From Rhodobacteraceae bacterium LMO-JJ12 (GTDB lineage Bacteria; Pseudomonadota; Alphaproteobacteria; Rhodobacterales; Rhodobacteraceae): a stretch of 64,000 nt of DNA. Below are positions 26,407 through 34,234 of this stretch, piece after piece. Position numbers and translations under genes: made by a program. Positions within the stretch are counted from its first letter, which is position 1. Every line of letters starts with the position of its first letter. The notes under the pieces are model-generated. The model was given only the letters and a program-made list of their open reading frames with translations, was not told where the DNA came from and did not search any database. The DNA is taken from NCBI GenBank assembly GCA_021555075.1, contig JAKGBX010000001.1:1054001-1118000 (forward strand), in the 5' to 3' direction.

Positions 26407-28428
26407 TTAGGGTTTGCCACCTTTTGGATGGCTGCGCGGCTTCTTGGGCTTTCGTGTTGGCGGGCCTGATCCATCCGGCTTGCCTGCCACCGACAGACGT
26501 GCCCGGTTCTTCTTGCTCGACGGCTTGCCGACCGGTGGTTTGGGTCCCTTAGGGCCGCCGTCCGGGTTGCCGGGACGTTTTGATTTTGCAGGGCCGGACT
26601 TGCGGGGTTTCCATGCTTCGCCATCCGCTGTCGCGGCTGGTTTGGCTTTGGCGGCAAATTTCGGCTTGCCTTTATGGGCCGGTTTCGCGCCACCCTTAGG
26701 CTTTTTGACCCGAGGTTTCGGATCATCATTCCAATCCACAGGAGCTGTCGATCCTTGCTTTTCTTCTTTGGCCTCTGGCGGGGTGCTCTTTTGCTTCGAA
26801 GGGTGCGATGCGCGGTCTTTCGGGTGTCCTGGCTTGTCGGGGCGCACTGCGCGTTCAAACTTCGGCGCCGTGGCCAGCCGGGTCAGTACTGCGCCGTCTT
26901 CCAGGGTCATTGCGGGGCCGATTGCTGCAAGAAAGCCTTGAACCGCGCCTTCGCGCAATTCGATCAGAGAGGATTCATGCTGGACCCGGATAGCGCCAAT
27001 GTCTTCGCGCGACACATTTCCCAACTTGCAAAGCATCGGCAAAAGACGCCGGGGTTCGGCGCCAACAGCAGCACCACCCGACAGAGAAAACCAAACGCTC
27101 GGGCCAAAGGCGACCCGCGGCTTAGCTGGTTCATTTGCATCGGCCAGTTCCTCGGGCGCGGAATGGCGCTCACGATAGAGCCTGAGATAAGCTGCAGCAA
27201 TCTGCTGTGCACTGAAGGTTTCGGTCAGCTTGCTCACAGTGCCCTGATCTGACTCTTCGACAGGCTCAAGCCAATCGGAACTGGCAAGCATGCGCTCTTC
27301 ATCTTTGGCCGAAACCGCTTCGGCAGAGGGGGCAGAAGCCCATTGCGCCGTCAGCTTGGCCCAACCAAGAAGTCGTTCGGCCTTTTTGCGTGAGGCAGGC
27401 GGCACGATCATCGCGCTGACACCTTTGCGCCCGGCTCGTCCGGTACGTCCCGAGCGGTGCAGAAGGGTATCCTGATTGGTTGGCAATTCCGCGTGGATCA
27501 CCAAATCGAGGTTTGGCAGGTCGATCCCACGCGCCGCAACATCCGTAGCAACACACACACGTGCGCGTCCATCGCGCATTGCTTGCAAGGCGTGCGTGCG
27601 TTCGCTCTGTGACAACTCACCAGACAAAGCAACGACCGAGAAACCGCGATTGGACAGGCGTGTGGTCAGCCGGTTGACCATGGCACGCGTGTTGCAAAAG
27701 ACGATGGCGTTGGGGGCTTCATAAAACCGCAAAACGTTAATGATTGCATTCTCGCCGTCACGCGCCGACACGCGCAGTGCGCGATAGTCGATATCCGCGT
27801 GCTGGGACGCGCCACTGGTCGTGGCGATGCGCACTGCATTCTTCTGGTAGCTCTTGGCAAGCCGCGCGATGGCGGCGGGGACCGTGGCAGAGAACATCAA
27901 TGTCTGGCGTTCAACCGGCGCATTTTCGAGAATGAATTCGAGATCTTCACGAAAGCCGAGGTCGAGCATTTCGTCGGCTTCATCGAGAACAACCGCCTTA
28001 AGAGCGGTGAGATCGATTGAGCCGCGCATGATGTGGTCGCGCAGCCGTCCGGGCGTTGCGACGACAATATGGGTGCCGCGTGCCAAGGCGCGACGTTCAT
28101 CGCGCATGTCCATGCCACCAACGGTCGAGGCAACTACACATCCAGCATTCGCGAATAGCCATGCCAGCTCTCGTTTGACCTGCAAGGCCAATTCACGTGT
28201 CGGAGCGATCACCAAGGCCAATGGGGCGCCCGCCGGAGCAAAGGTATCGTCTTCACCCAGTAGCCCCGGCGCAATTGCCAGTCCGAAGCCAACGGTCTTG
28301 CCCGAGCCGGTCTGTGCGGAAACCAGCAGATCTTGCCCAGTAGTCTCAGGGTTTGTCACAGCTTCCTGCACAGCCGTCAGTGACGTATATCCGCGCGCTT
28401 CGAGTGCATCTGCCAGTGTTTTCTTCAA
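26407..28428 (-). CDS. DEAD-box RNA helicase with DbpA-like domain and basic tail
   Basis: The 673-residue protein has the full helicase core: SAQTGSGKT (motif I), PTRELALQ, TPGRLRDH, VLDEADEM (II), SATV (III), VATDVAARGID (V) and HRSGRTGRAG (VI). A DbpA-type RNA-binding domain follows near residues 470-560. The last hundred or so residues are a Lys/Pro/Gly-rich tail. It probably unwinds structured RNA in ribosome assembly or decay. I place the start at TTG 28428 (MKKTLADALEARGY) because homology begins there and GGAACG lies upstream; the longer in-frame extension looks non-coding. Confidence 0.88.
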   Translation of the reverse strand: MKKTLADALEARGYTSLTAVQEAVTNPETTGQDLLVSAQTGSGKTVGFGLAIAPGLLGEDDTFAPAGAPLALVIAPTRELALQVKRELAWLFANAGCVVASTVGGMDMRDERRALARGTHIVVATPGRLRDHIMRGSIDLTALKAVVLDEADEMLDLGFREDLEFILENAPVERQTLMFSATVPAAIARLAKSYQKNAVRIATTSGASQHADIDYRALRVSARDGENAIINVLRFYEAPNAIVFCNTRAMVNRLTTRLSNRGFSVVALSGELSQSERTHALQAMRDGRARVCVATDVAARGIDLPNLDLVIHAELPTNQDTLLHRSGRTGRAGRKGVSAMIVPPASRKKAERLLGWAKLTAQWASAPSAEAVSAKDEERMLASSDWLEPVEESDQGTVSKLTETFSAQQIAAAYLRLYRERHSAPEELADANEPAKPRVAFGPSVWFSLSGGAAVGAEPRRLLPMLCKLGNVSREDIGAIRVQHESSLIELREGAVQGFLAAIGPAMTLEDGAVLTRLATAPKFERAVRPDKPGHPKDRASHPSKQKSTPPEAKEEKQGSTAPVDWNDDPKPRVKKPKGGAKPAHKGKPKFAAKAKPAATADGEAWKPRKSGPAKSKRPGNPDGGPKGPKPPVGKPSSKKNRARLSVAGKPDGSGPPTRKPKKPRSHPKGGKP

Positions 28429-28804
28429 AATCGTTCCAGTTTTCTTAGTTGTAGGGCAATTTAGAGGCTCGCAATTGTCCTGCCAGCCGACAAGAGAGCG
28501 CGTGTACGCTCTTGGGAAAGGGAAGTATAGGTCTCTTGCACAGTTTGGCCAAGACTGAGGCGGGAGGCGATTCCCTTCCTGCCTGCGGATTACGCCAATT
28601 AGGCGCGTAAGGATTGACGATGTCCACTTCAGGCGTTTGAAATATATCTGTAATATTGGCGTGTTATCCGGCGGCGCGCGCCATATCAGGTCAAAGCGCG
28701 TCTTGCGGGCCTTTGGTATCAAGTCAGGGCCTTAAATAATTTGACCAAAGGATAAAATCGAACCAGACTGACCACTTATTCAGTCTTCAACAGGGACCAG
28801 ATCA

Positions 28805-29875
28805 ATGAAAAATCAACTGTTCGCAGTTTCGACCGCAGCTGCCGTTGCCGTGGCAGGGAGCTTTTCCATGGCTTCTGCCGATACACTCAGGCTCCTGACT
28901 TGGGGTGGCTATGCCCCTGAGGATGTAGTTGCCAAATTCGAAGCGGAAACCGGTCACACCGTCGAAGTGACCAAATCTAACAACGAGGAAATGATCGCCA
29001 AGCTGCGCGCCACGGGCGGCGGCGGGTTCGACCTCGCACAGCCAAGCCAAGACCGCATCGCAGGCCCACAGGCAGAATTCGGCATCTATAAGCCAATGGA
29101 CATGACGCAGGTCAACACCGCGCTTTTCATTCCTTCGATGCTGGAAGCGACCAAAGGCAACACCACGGTGGGTGGCGACGTGTACGGTTTGCCTCATATC
29201 TGGGGAACCAGCGGGCTTGTCGTTGACACAAAAGCTGCCGGAATGATCAAGGATTACACCGATCTTTGCAGCGACGATGTTGCTGGCAAGGTATCGTATC
29301 GACTCAAGCGTCCAACGCTGATCGGCTTCGCCTTTTCCATGGGGCTCGACCCGTTTGCCGCCTATGGTGACGAGGCCGCCTATACCGACATCATGTCCAA
29401 GGTTGAAGCCAAGCTGATCGAATGCAAACCCGGCGTGAAAACCTATTGGGGGGGCGGTGATGAGCTGATGGGGCTGCTGCGCTCGGGCGAGGTTGTAGCG
29501 TCGATGGCGTGGGATACTGGTGGCTGGAAGCTCAATGCCGATAATCCCGACATCACTTTCGTGGCACCCGCCTCGGGTGCTCTAGGTTGGGTCGACACCT
29601 TTGCGCTTCCCGCAAAGGGCAAGGCCGATGAGGCCGCCTATGCCTGGATCAACTTCGTGATGCAGCCCGAGATAGCGGCGATGATCACCGCCGCCGCGGG
29701 TAATTTCACGGCATCCAAAGGGGCCGATGAGTTTGCCGCCGACGATCTCAAGGCACGCTATCAGGCCAGCTTCCCTCCGGAAGCCATCGACAACATCAAG
29801 TGGTATCCGCCGGTTCCTGCCGGGTTGGAAGCCATTGAAGGTGGTGTTCTGGATCGCGTCAAAGCGGCTCAATAA
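28805..29875 (+). CDS. potD: Spermidine/putrescine-type ABC substrate-binding protein
   Basis: The 356-residue periplasmic protein has a signal peptide (to about residue 25, SMASA). The mature start DTLRLLTWGGYAPEDVV is typical of the PotD/PotF group. Downstream are GLPHIWGTSGLVV and the SMAWDTGGW region. The ligand may be a polyamine or another small organic molecule; many paralogues in this order bind other compounds. A terminator-like hairpin separates it from the ATPase gene. Confidence 0.85.
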   Translation: MKNQLFAVSTAAAVAVAGSFSMASADTLRLLTWGGYAPEDVVAKFEAETGHTVEVTKSNNEEMIAKLRATGGGGFDLAQPSQDRIAGPQAEFGIYKPMDMTQVNTALFIPSMLEATKGNTTVGGDVYGLPHIWGTSGLVVDTKAAGMIKDYTDLCSDDVAGKVSYRLKRPTLIGFAFSMGLDPFAAYGDEAAYTDIMSKVEAKLIECKPGVKTYWGGGDELMGLLRSGEVVASMAWDTGGWKLNADNPDITFVAPASGALGWVDTFALPAKGKADEAAYAWINFVMQPEIAAMITAAAGNFTASKGADEFAADDLKARYQASFPPEAIDNIKWYPPVPAGLEAIEGGVLDRVKAAQ

Positions 29876-29890
29876 TCGCCTACCATTCAA

Positions 29891-29926
29891 AGGCGCCTGG
29901 CTACTGATTGGCTGGGCGTCTTTTTT
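29891..29926 (+). terminator. Terminator/attenuator after potD-type gene
   Basis: AGGCGCC (29891-29897) pairs with GGCGTCT (29915-29921) with one G-T pair and is followed by T residues to 29926. The downstream transporter genes continue on the same strand, so this is probably a partial terminator. Confidence 0.7.
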
Positions 29927-29943
29927 ATATTTGCGGATACCCG

Positions 29944-31044
29944 ATGACACCTGATCTTGAATGCAATGCGCTGACCAAACAGTTTTCCGGAGTGACGGCA
30001 GTTGACGATGTGTCATTTTCCGTGCCGCCGGGATCGTTTTTTTCAATTCTAGGCCCCTCGGGATGTGGCAAGACGACGGTCATGCGGATGATTGCTGGCT
30101 TTCTTGAGCCAACTGGTGGGGATATCTTGATCAGGGGAAAATCGGTGCTGAACGTGCCGCCCAACAAGCGCCCGGTAAACATGGTGTTTCAGCATCTGGC
30201 GCTGTTCCCCATGATGAACATTGCCGACAATATCGGCTATGGGCTACGCCGCGCCGGGATGCCGAAAGCGCAGATCGTGCGGAAGGTTGATGAAGCGCTC
30301 GAGCGCATCGGCCTTCCGGGCATTGGCGCGCGCAAGGTTGACGAACTGTCAGGTGGGCAAAAGCAGCGCGTGGCCATCGCCCGCTGTATGGTGCTGGAAC
30401 CCGATGTGTTGTTGCTGGACGAACCGCTTGGTGCGCTTGATCTCAAGCTGCGCGAACGCATGAAGATTGAACTAAAAGCACTGCAATCGGCTTTTGACAC
30501 CACCTTTGTCTATATCACGCATGACCAATCCGAAGCGCTGGTGATGTCCGACAATATCGCGGTGATGAATGAGGGCCGCTTTGAACAGATAGGTACGGCG
30601 CGCGATCTCTATTACCGCCCCAATACCGCGTTCGTTGCGGGGTTTGTCGGCGAAACAAATCGCTGGCGTGGGCGCGTCACACGGCTTGAAGGACAAGAAA
30701 CGACGCTTGAAACCAACAACGGTGTTAAGCTTATCGGCACAACCAATGGCCATGCTCTCTTCGCGGGGGAAAACGCCGATGTGTTCGTGCGTCCTGAGGC
30801 GATCCGCATCGGCCATTCCGAGAACGAGCTTTCACGGTTCGACAACCGCTTTTCCGGAACGGTAACATCGCTGCTCTTTAACGGTGCTGCCAGCCGAGTT
30901 CTGGTAGCGGTTGAGGGCGGGACCGAGGAAATTGAGGTGAACCTGCCGCAATCGGGGGAGTTCGCCTCGCTGGCGCGCGGCTCGCAGGTGCATATCGGAT
31001 GGGCCAGCGATCAGGCCAATTGTTTTGCGGCAGGAGGGGCCTGA
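29944..31044 (+). CDS. potA: Spermidine/putrescine-type ABC ATPase
   Basis: A 366-residue ATPase with Walker A GPSGCGKTTVMRM, signature LSGGQKQRVAIARC, Walker B VLLLDEPLGALD and switch His in ITHDQSEAL. A C-terminal TOBE domain follows (from about residue 285), as in PotA/FbpC-like ATPases. I placed the start at 29944 (MTPDLECNALTK) because the earlier in-frame ATG at 29908 lies within the terminator hairpin. The stop overlaps the next gene by one base. Confidence 0.92.
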   Translation: MTPDLECNALTKQFSGVTAVDDVSFSVPPGSFFSILGPSGCGKTTVMRMIAGFLEPTGGDILIRGKSVLNVPPNKRPVNMVFQHLALFPMMNIADNIGYGLRRAGMPKAQIVRKVDEALERIGLPGIGARKVDELSGGQKQRVAIARCMVLEPDVLLLDEPLGALDLKLRERMKIELKALQSAFDTTFVYITHDQSEALVMSDNIAVMNEGRFEQIGTARDLYYRPNTAFVAGFVGETNRWRGRVTRLEGQETTLETNNGVKLIGTTNGHALFAGENADVFVRPEAIRIGHSENELSRFDNRFSGTVTSLLFNGAASRVLVAVEGGTEEIEVNLPQSGEFASLARGSQVHIGWASDQANCFAAGGA

Positions 31045-31901
31045 TGCGGACCGAGGCCAAGCTCGGACTGGCGCTTTTGCTGACGCCACTTCTGCTGTGG
31101 CTCACGTTCTTGATTTTCATCCCGCATATCGACATGTTCCTCGTGTCGCTGCGCGAACGGATCGGGGTTGGCGAGTATCAGACCAGCCTCGCCAACTATC
31201 TGACGTTCTTCAATGAACCGCTTTATCTCTGGACCTTTCTGCGCACCGCTATGATGTCATCTCTGGCGACGCTGATGACATTGATCATTGCTTTCCCCGT
31301 GTCCTACTACATCGCCAAAATGGTCAAAGGTCGGGTTCAATCGGCTCTGTTTCTGCTCTGCCTGGTGCCGTTTTGGGTGTCGGAACTGGTGCGCACCTTC
31401 GGCTGGATGATCCTGTTGCGCGAGACCGGAGTGTTTTCCAATCTTCTGCAATATGTCGGCCTCGTCGATGGGCCGGTCGAGATGCTTTACAATGACGCCG
31501 CGATCATGGTCGGGTTGGTCTATACCTCGATGCTGTTCATGGTCGTCCCACTTGTCACCACGCTTGAAGGCCTGCCTGATGAGGTGGTTGAAGCAGGCTA
31601 TGATCTGGGTGGCAACGGGCTGAGCGTTTTGCGCGAAATCATCATTCCCTATGCTATGCCGGGGATCGTTTCGGGCTGTATCGTGGTCTTCATGCTCAGC
31701 CTCGGGAATTACCTGACCCCAACGATGCTGGGTGGCAAAGAAAGCCTATGGTTTACCGAACTGATATATTCGCAATTCATTGTGCGCTTCAATTGGGAAC
31801 TCGGGGCGGCGTTTGGCTTCATGTTGCTGATGCTGTCGTCCGCGATTGTCTGGGGCATGCTTAAGCTGACCGGTCAATCGCTTGAAAAGACGATGGGATG
31901 A
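31044..31901 (+). CDS. potB: Spermidine/putrescine-type ABC permease, PotB-like
   Basis: A 285-residue permease with six hydrophobic segments. Its EAA loop is VVEAGYDLGGNGLSVLREI and the GNYLTPTMLGG region is typical of PotB/PotH proteins. The start codon shares one base with the stop of the ATPase gene (TGATG). It forms the channel with the PotC-like partner encoded next. Confidence 0.92.
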   Translation: MRTEAKLGLALLLTPLLLWLTFLIFIPHIDMFLVSLRERIGVGEYQTSLANYLTFFNEPLYLWTFLRTAMMSSLATLMTLIIAFPVSYYIAKMVKGRVQSALFLLCLVPFWVSELVRTFGWMILLRETGVFSNLLQYVGLVDGPVEMLYNDAAIMVGLVYTSMLFMVVPLVTTLEGLPDEVVEAGYDLGGNGLSVLREIIIPYAMPGIVSGCIVVFMLSLGNYLTPTMLGGKESLWFTELIYSQFIVRFNWELGAAFGFMLLMLSSAIVWGMLKLTGQSLEKTMG

Positions 31902-31914
31902 GCGAGGCAATGAT

Positions 31915-32766
31915 ATGATCCCTTCAATCCCACAGCCCAAGATCGTGACCGTGGCCTATACCGCCTATGTGGCGCTATTCTTCGTGTTTCTGGCACTTCC
32001 CCTCGTGGTTGTCGCGGTCTTTGCCTTCAACAATGGTCAATTCCCGTCGCTGCCATGGGAAGGATTTACCTGGAACTGGTTCTTTGGTTCCGAGCGCCCA
32101 ATGATCGGGGTGTTTCACGAGCGCTCAATCCTACGGGCCATCGGCACATCGGTTTTCGTAGCGGGGGCGGTGTCGGCGCTTTCCGTATTCGTCGGGCTGA
32201 CGAATGCGTTCTTATTCAACCGCTACCGATTCCGCGGGCAGAGCGTACTTTACGTGCTGATGCTGCTGCCGCTGGTCATCCCCGGTATCGTTCTGGGTAT
32301 CTCGATTCTGGTGTTCTCAAGCCGCGTTGCCAACGGGTTATGGGATGGGTTTGAGCTGGATGTTGAAGTGCTCCGACCTGGCATATGGTTAGTCATCCTG
32401 GGTCAGTTCTCCTTTATAACTACCATCGCGACTCTGGTGATCGGGGCGCGCCTGCAGAAATTCGACCGCACGTTGGAAGAAGCCGCGCTGAACCTCGGGG
32501 CGGGCCAACTCACCGCTATCCGCACAGTGACCTTACCCTATCTGGCTCCGGCCATGATCGGTGCCTTCGTGGTCGCTTTCCTGATGAGCTTTGAAAATTT
32601 CAACACCACGTTGATGCTTGTCGGGTCGGACGCACCGCTCACAATCGCCATGTTCGACCGTCTGAAGGAAGGCTCGACTCCCTTGTTGAACGCAGTCTCG
32701 TTACTGTTGATGCTCGGCTCATCGTGTCTCGCGCTGGTCATGATTGTGTTTCAGCGACGTAGCTGA
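31915..32766 (+). CDS. potC: Spermidine/putrescine-type ABC permease, PotC-like
   Basis: A 283-residue permease of the PotC/PotI kind, with six membrane segments and the EAA loop LEEAALNLGAGQLTAIRTV. The FNNGQFPSLPWEGFTWNW region after the first helix is typical of this subunit. GAGG precedes the ATG at 31915. It ends the operon; 690 bases without a gene follow. Confidence 0.92.
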   Translation: MIPSIPQPKIVTVAYTAYVALFFVFLALPLVVVAVFAFNNGQFPSLPWEGFTWNWFFGSERPMIGVFHERSILRAIGTSVFVAGAVSALSVFVGLTNAFLFNRYRFRGQSVLYVLMLLPLVIPGIVLGISILVFSSRVANGLWDGFELDVEVLRPGIWLVILGQFSFITTIATLVIGARLQKFDRTLEEAALNLGAGQLTAIRTVTLPYLAPAMIGAFVVAFLMSFENFNTTLMLVGSDAPLTIAMFDRLKEGSTPLLNAVSLLLMLGSSCLALVMIVFQRRS

Positions 32767-33456
32767 AAGCAGCCAATGTTTCCTGGACAACGCTTGAGAA
32801 AGGCTTCGTTCACTAAGATTCTCTGGTGGGGCGCGGCGTGGTGTCGCGGCTATCTGCGGGCTTCAGCACTGCAAATATGGTTAACGCTAACGAGAATCGC
32901 GCTCACCCAACTAGAAAAACCAGCTTTCAAGAATTAAGTCGACCATGAGCGATGACTAATTTCGCCACTGAAAAGCGGCATTTTTCGGCGCATCGAGTGT
33001 TAGATCGAAAACTGTGCAGTGAGAGCGGTTTAGCGGCTAGAAATGCGGAGGTCGTACACGAAACGGCCAATAGTCACTGCGGTTTAGCCACTGCAGCGTC
33101 GCTGCGCAGAGGGTGTCAGATATGGTCGCATCTGTAACAAACGGTGGCGAAGAGAATCCGTCTGATCTGTGATGATCATTCGCTGCGAAGGTGCTTCGCT
33201 AATCAAGGTTGGCAAAATGCGTCCTTGATTTAAATCATGTCGGGGCAAAATTTTTCACATAACCCTTCGTCAAGTAGCCCCGTGTTCTGGTTGATCCGGC
33301 AGCGGTCTTGGCAATCGACGCTTTGACCGAGTTTGATTCAAACGCTGGACGACCCTATCGCCGGGCCAACGATGGGAGGTTTGTTCGCACCCTATATGTG
33401 CATGTTCTGCACGAGGGGCAAGGCGATACAGCCTTGTCGCTCAGGGAGGATAACGA
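32767..33456 (+). promoter_or_regulatory. 690-base gene-free region before the heme-copper operon
   Basis: I find no convincing gene on either strand; the short open frames lack ribosome sites and codon bias. It contains a direct repeat GCGGTTTAGC (33025-33034 and 33079-33088) of unknown meaning and the FNR-type box at 33225-33238. The final 220 bases form the promoter and leader of the heme-copper operon, with a strong ribosome site (AGGGAGGA) before the ATG at 33457. Confidence 0.6.
33225..33238 (+). promoter_or_regulatory. FNR/NnrR(Dnr)-type operator with spaced -10 element
   Basis: The sequence TTGAT-TTAA-ATCAT matches the FNR/CRP-superfamily consensus TTGAT-N4-ATCAA at nine of ten positions, and its inner 12 bases are a perfect palindrome. 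A -10-like hexamer CATAAC lies at 33258-33263. This puts the box centre near -41.5 relative to a start at about 33273, the class II activation geometry. In this lineage such boxes serve FnrL (low oxygen) or NnrR/DnrD (nitric oxide) activators. Which of them acts here is inference. Confidence 0.75.
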
Positions 33457-33636
33457 ATGGTAAAGACAGAAGAAACCACAAAAGGTGCACCACCGCAGCC
33501 GCAGGAGCCTGTTCCGGCCATGCAGCGCATTCTGGATAATCCGTTTTTGCTTTTGTTCATCGGCGTCACGATGCCGACGGTGCTCTACGTCATTTGGGGG
33601 GTGATGGAAGTCGCCTCCGTTCCGATCGCAAACTGA
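33457..33636 (+). CDS. 59-residue single-span membrane protein, first gene of heme-copper operon
   Basis: This short gene encodes a Pro/Gln-rich hydrophilic N-terminus (residues 1-26) and one membrane helix (about 30-50, containing FLLLFIGVTMPTVLYVIWG). AGGGAGGA lies seven bases upstream of the ATG, the best ribosome site in the operon. The stop lies 27 bases before the subunit II gene. It may be a small structural subunit, comparable in position and size to subunit IIa of ba3-type enzymes, but I recognise no family. Confidence 0.75.
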   Translation: MVKTEETTKGAPPQPQEPVPAMQRILDNPFLLLFIGVTMPTVLYVIWGVMEVASVPIAN

Positions 33637-33663
33637 TCGCAAACCAGCCTGAAAGGTCGCATC

Positions 33664-34218
33664 ATGGCCATCTCTCCTCCCGAAAACCGCCTTTGGTGGA
33701 AGGAACCGATCCACGGTATCGAACTGGCTTGGATTATCATTGCCTTCCTCTGGGGGCTGTTCATGTTCTTCTTTATGATTGCTTGGCACTTCATCGGCAA
33801 TCAGAACCTGTCTACCGAAACCTATCGCGTCAATCCCGACAAGTTCGTCGAACAGGTCGAGGAATTTGCGAGCGAATACCAAAAGCTGGACGCCTCCGGC
33901 GAGGCGGTCGAAGTCGGAGGTCTGCCATTGGTCGCCCCGCCTGCGGGTGGCGACGTCTACATGCTGGGGCGGCTATGGGAGTGGTGGCCTGCGCTCGAAT
34001 TGAAAAAAGACCAGAGCTACCGCTTTCACATGTCATCGGCCGACTGGCAGCACGGCTTTTCGCTTCAGCCCGTCAACATCAATATCTCGGTGCATCCGGG
34101 CTATGAGCACATCCTGACGCTGACTCCGACCCAAACGGGCGAATTTGGCATCGTATGCAATGAGTATTGCGGCATCGGCCATCACACGATGTCCGGCATT
34201 ATCCGCGTCGTCGAATGA
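33664..34218 (+). CDS. Heme-copper oxidase subunit II with CuA site (NorS/CoxB-like)
   Basis: A 184-residue protein with a single membrane anchor (about residues 22-44) and a periplasmic cupredoxin domain. The dinuclear CuA site is complete: H130 in WQHGFS and C165-x-E-x-C169-G-x-x-H173-x-x-M176. It receives electrons from a soluble donor such as cytochrome c or a cupredoxin and hands them to subunit I. The short, single-span form is that of B-family (ba3-like) enzymes, and also of the NorS subunit of sNOR-type enzymes. It lies directly before subunit I. Confidence 0.88.
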   Translation: MAISPPENRLWWKEPIHGIELAWIIIAFLWGLFMFFFMIAWHFIGNQNLSTETYRVNPDKFVEQVEEFASEYQKLDASGEAVEVGGLPLVAPPAGGDVYMLGRLWEWWPALELKKDQSYRFHMSSADWQHGFSLQPVNINISVHPGYEHILTLTPTQTGEFGIVCNEYCGIGHHTMSGIIRVVE

Positions 34219-34234
34219 GCGGGAGACCATAAAC

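Noticed and set aside
26407-28722. 771-residue version of the DEAD-box helicase beginning at 28722
   Set aside because: The first 98 residues have no helicase likeness and would cover the divergent promoter region; TTG at 28428 fits better.
32952-33137. Short plus-strand open frame in the 690-base gap
   Set aside because: No ribosome site and no recognisable protein pattern.
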